Below, in pieces: positions 5,286 through 7,002 of a stretch of 7,002 nt of DNA (its first letter is position 1; the number at the start of each line of letters is the position of its first letter). The stretch lies in NCBI GenBank assembly GCA_027080125.1, contig JALWSW010000086.1, positions 1-7,002 of the forward strand, given 5' to 3'. A program made the translations under genes and the position numbers. Below the pieces are notes generated by a model that was given only the letters and a program-made list of their open reading frames with translations, did no database searches and was not told where the DNA came from. Origin of the DNA: Campylobacterales bacterium. GTDB taxonomy: Bacteria > Campylobacterota_A > Desulfurellia > JAADFJ01.

Positions 5286-6554
5286 ATGGATATTGTACTT
5301 AAAAATGGAATTCTGTTAGATCCGATTTTAAAAAATAAAAAGCGTACAGATATTGCAATTAAAAACGGACTAATTCATTCAATCGGCAAGACTAATAGCA
5401 CCCAGGAGGTAGATTGTTCCGGCTATTTTTTGTTTCCTTCGCTTTTCGATCTTCATACTCATCTTCGAGAACCGGGATTTGAAACATCTGAAACAATGGA
5501 AACCGGATTAGCCGCAGCGGCACACGGGGGATATGGAACCGTCTGTGCTATGCCCAACAGTTTGCCTGTTAACGATTCTCCGGTAATCACAAAATATATC
5601 AAATATAGAGCAAAAGAGATCGATAAATGCAATGTTTATCCGATAGGTGCCATATCAGAAGGATTGTCGGGCAAGTCGCTTTCTGATATGTATAGCCTCA
5701 AAGATGCCGGTGTAATTGCCTATTCTGATGACGGATTTCCGGTAGAAAACGCTTTGTTGCTTAAAAAAGCGATGAAGATTGCAAAGTCTATCGATATGCC
5801 TCTTTTTTTGCATGAAGAGGACAAAAATTTATCGGAAAACGGCGTTATGAGAGCCGGCGAAATTGCGCTGAGGCTTGGACTGACGGGTATTCCTTCCTCT
5901 GCCGAATCCTCGATGATTGCAAGAGACCTCGAGATTGTAAGAGAAACCGGCGCAAGGGTCCATTTTTGTCATATAAGTTGTGCCAGATCGATTCAGCTTA
6001 TAAGAGAGGCAAAAAAAGCTGGATTACCTGTAAGTTGTGAAGTTACTCCCAATCATCTTGCGCTTAGCGATGAGGATATCCGGCGATACGACGCAAATGC
6101 CAAGGTCAATCCTCCTTTGCCCTCAAAATCCGACAGAGAATTGCTTGTTGCTGCTCTGGCTGATGGAACAATAGATTTGGTTGCCACCGACCATGCTCCG
6201 CATACTGCCGATATGAAAGCTGCGGCTATAGAAGAAGCACCTTTCGGAATAAGCGGTATAGAAACCGCCTTGCCTCTGCTTTATACCAAGTTGGTAAAAC
6301 CGGGTATAATCGATTTTTATGAGCTTCTTTACAGGATGTCGATTGCCCCTGCGGAAATAGCCGGTATAGAGCCTGATTTGATAAAAAAAGGAAAACCAGC
6401 TAATATAACTGTATTTGACCCTACTGAAAAATATGCTATCACAGAGGAGTTTTTTATGTCAAAGGGTAAGAACTCTCCCCTTATTGGTAAATCGTTGGAA
6501 GGAGCGGTAAAAGCAACTATATTTAAGGGTAAATTAAGCTACGGGAATTTATAG
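5286..6554 (+). CDS. pyrC: Dihydroorotase, type I
   Basis: PyrC reversibly cyclises carbamoyl-aspartate to dihydroorotate, step three of pyrimidine synthesis (EC 3.5.2.3). The 422-residue length and motifs match the multifunctional-type (class I) enzymes such as that of Aquifex, not the shorter E. coli type. Metal ligands of the amidohydrolase barrel are visible: His57 and His59 in DLHTHLREPG (55-64), Asp149 in YSDDGFPVENA (146-156), His176 in LHEED, His229 in HFCHIS, and the catalytic Asp302 in ATDHAPHT (300-307). Class I enzymes use Asp149 where class II use a carboxylated lysine. Substrate residues include Arg61 of the LREPG motif and Asn91 in MPNS. All key residues are present, so this is an active enzyme and not an inactive PyrC-like partner of aspartate transcarbamoylase. 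No clear Shine-Dalgarno sequence precedes ATG 5286; coupling from gatB, 6 nt upstream, is likely. A hydantoinase or allantoinase is less likely because of the DDG(F/S)PV motif. Confidence 0.96.
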   Translation: MDIVLKNGILLDPILKNKKRTDIAIKNGLIHSIGKTNSTQEVDCSGYFLFPSLFDLHTHLREPGFETSETMETGLAAAAHGGYGTVCAMPNSLPVNDSPVITKYIKYRAKEIDKCNVYPIGAISEGLSGKSLSDMYSLKDAGVIAYSDDGFPVENALLLKKAMKIAKSIDMPLFLHEEDKNLSENGVMRAGEIALRLGLTGIPSSAESSMIARDLEIVRETGARVHFCHISCARSIQLIREAKKAGLPVSCEVTPNHLALSDEDIRRYDANAKVNPPLPSKSDRELLVAALADGTIDLVATDHAPHTADMKAAAIEEAPFGISGIETALPLLYTKLVKPGIIDFYELLYRMSIAPAEIAGIEPDLIKKGKPANITVFDPTEKYAITEEFFMSKGKNSPLIGKSLEGAVKATIFKGKLSYGNL

Positions 6555-6556
6555 CG

Positions 6557-7002
6557 ATGTTATTGAAGAAGAAAAAAATAGATGGCTCTAATTGGGACAA
6601 ATGCAAAAATTGCGGTGAGCTTATATATCACGACGATTTAGTGGAAAATCTACATATTTGCAGTTCCTGCGGGGCGTATTTCAGGATGAGTGCGAAAGAC
6701 CGGATTAATATGCTCTGCGATACAGGTAGCTTTAGTGAGATAAACAGGCAGATTAAATCCTACGATCCGCTCGGATTTGTTGATCTTGTTCCATACAAAG
6801 AAAGACTGGAGAATGCGAGAAAAAAGTGCGGAATGAATGAGTCGATTGTTACCGGTGTTGCATCGATAGAGGGTATAAATGTTGCAATAGGAGTAATGGA
6901 TTTCCGGTTTATGGGCGGAAGTATGGGATATGCAACCGGTGAAAAGCTTGTTCGAATTATCGAATATGCTGCGAAAAAGAAGAGAGCGCTTGTAATAGTT
7001 TC
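6557..7002 (+). CDS. accD: Acetyl-CoA carboxylase carboxyltransferase subunit beta, 5' part
   Basis: AccD pairs with AccA to move the carboxyl group from biotin carrier protein to acetyl-CoA, forming malonyl-CoA, the committed step of fatty acid synthesis. Only the first 148 codons are present; the gene runs off the right edge (full length is usually about 280-300 residues). The N-terminal zinc ribbon is complete: Cys16, Cys19, Cys35 and Cys38 in CKNCGELIYHDDLVENLHIC and CSSCGAYFRM. The segment around residue 40 has Tyr where many homologues have His (GYHFR-type). The crotonase-like carboxyltransferase domain begins with the typical IVTGVASIEG (97-106), VAIGVMDFRFMGGSMG (109-124) and TGEKLVRIIEYA. 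The ATG at 6557 is 2 nt after the pyrC stop, with only a weak GGGA upstream, so translational coupling is likely. The zinc ribbon distinguishes it from propionyl-CoA-type carboxyltransferases. Its partner accA may follow beyond the window. Confidence 0.96.
   Translation, partial: MLLKKKKIDGSNWDKCKNCGELIYHDDLVENLHICSSCGAYFRMSAKDRINMLCDTGSFSEINRQIKSYDPLGFVDLVPYKERLENARKKCGMNESIVTGVASIEGINVAIGVMDFRFMGGSMGYATGEKLVRIIEYAAKKKRALVIV

Noticed and set aside
5404..5410. A perfect AGGAGGT inside pyrC that might start an internal gene.
   Set aside because: It encodes Gln-Glu-Val codons of PyrC. No in-frame ATG follows at a usable distance, and the nearby TTG is out of frame with pyrC and not followed by a plausible gene.

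Overview
The window comes from a bacterial genome of roughly 40% G+C. It is densely packed, uses AGA and ATA codons heavily, and terminates genes with both TAA and TGA, so the standard bacterial code fits and TGA-recoding lineages do not. GatB (indirect tRNA amidation), a type I dihydroorotase and a zinc-finger AccD are all bacterial forms. I cannot place the phylum from the sequence alone; a Gram-negative or uncultivated-phylum bacterium is possible, but that is a guess.

Layout. Positions 1-141 hold the N-terminus of an unrecognised, very acidic protein on the minus strand. Positions 142-315 are a divergent intergenic region. It carries a good sigma70-like promoter facing each way, a 13-bp dyad at the predicted plus-strand transcription start, and an imperfect direct repeat. 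From 316 to the right edge there is one uninterrupted plus-strand gene string with no gap longer than 19 nt and no terminator-like hairpin seen: a DUF948-like membrane/coiled-coil protein, a YtxH-domain protein, an AI-2E family (PF01594) transporter, purM, purN, gatB, pyrC and the first half of accD. Several junctions overlap (11 nt, 4 nt ATGA, 8 nt), which points to translational coupling.

How the genes work together. The first three genes encode small or multi-pass membrane proteins of families often described as stress- or envelope-associated. The following genes are growth-linked housekeeping functions: two purine synthesis steps (AIR synthase, GAR transformylase), the tRNA-amidotransferase B subunit, the third step of pyrimidine synthesis, and the carboxyltransferase beta subunit of acetyl-CoA carboxylase for fatty acid synthesis. 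They do not form one pathway; the likely logic is shared growth-rate control.

No mobile element, CRISPR array, tRNA or rRNA is visible. I found no convincing novel system. The most interesting items are an apparently leaderless promoter for the minus-strand gene, the operator-like dyad at the operon promoter, the in-frame YtxH/AI-2E junction, and the coupling of the membrane trio to core biosynthesis.
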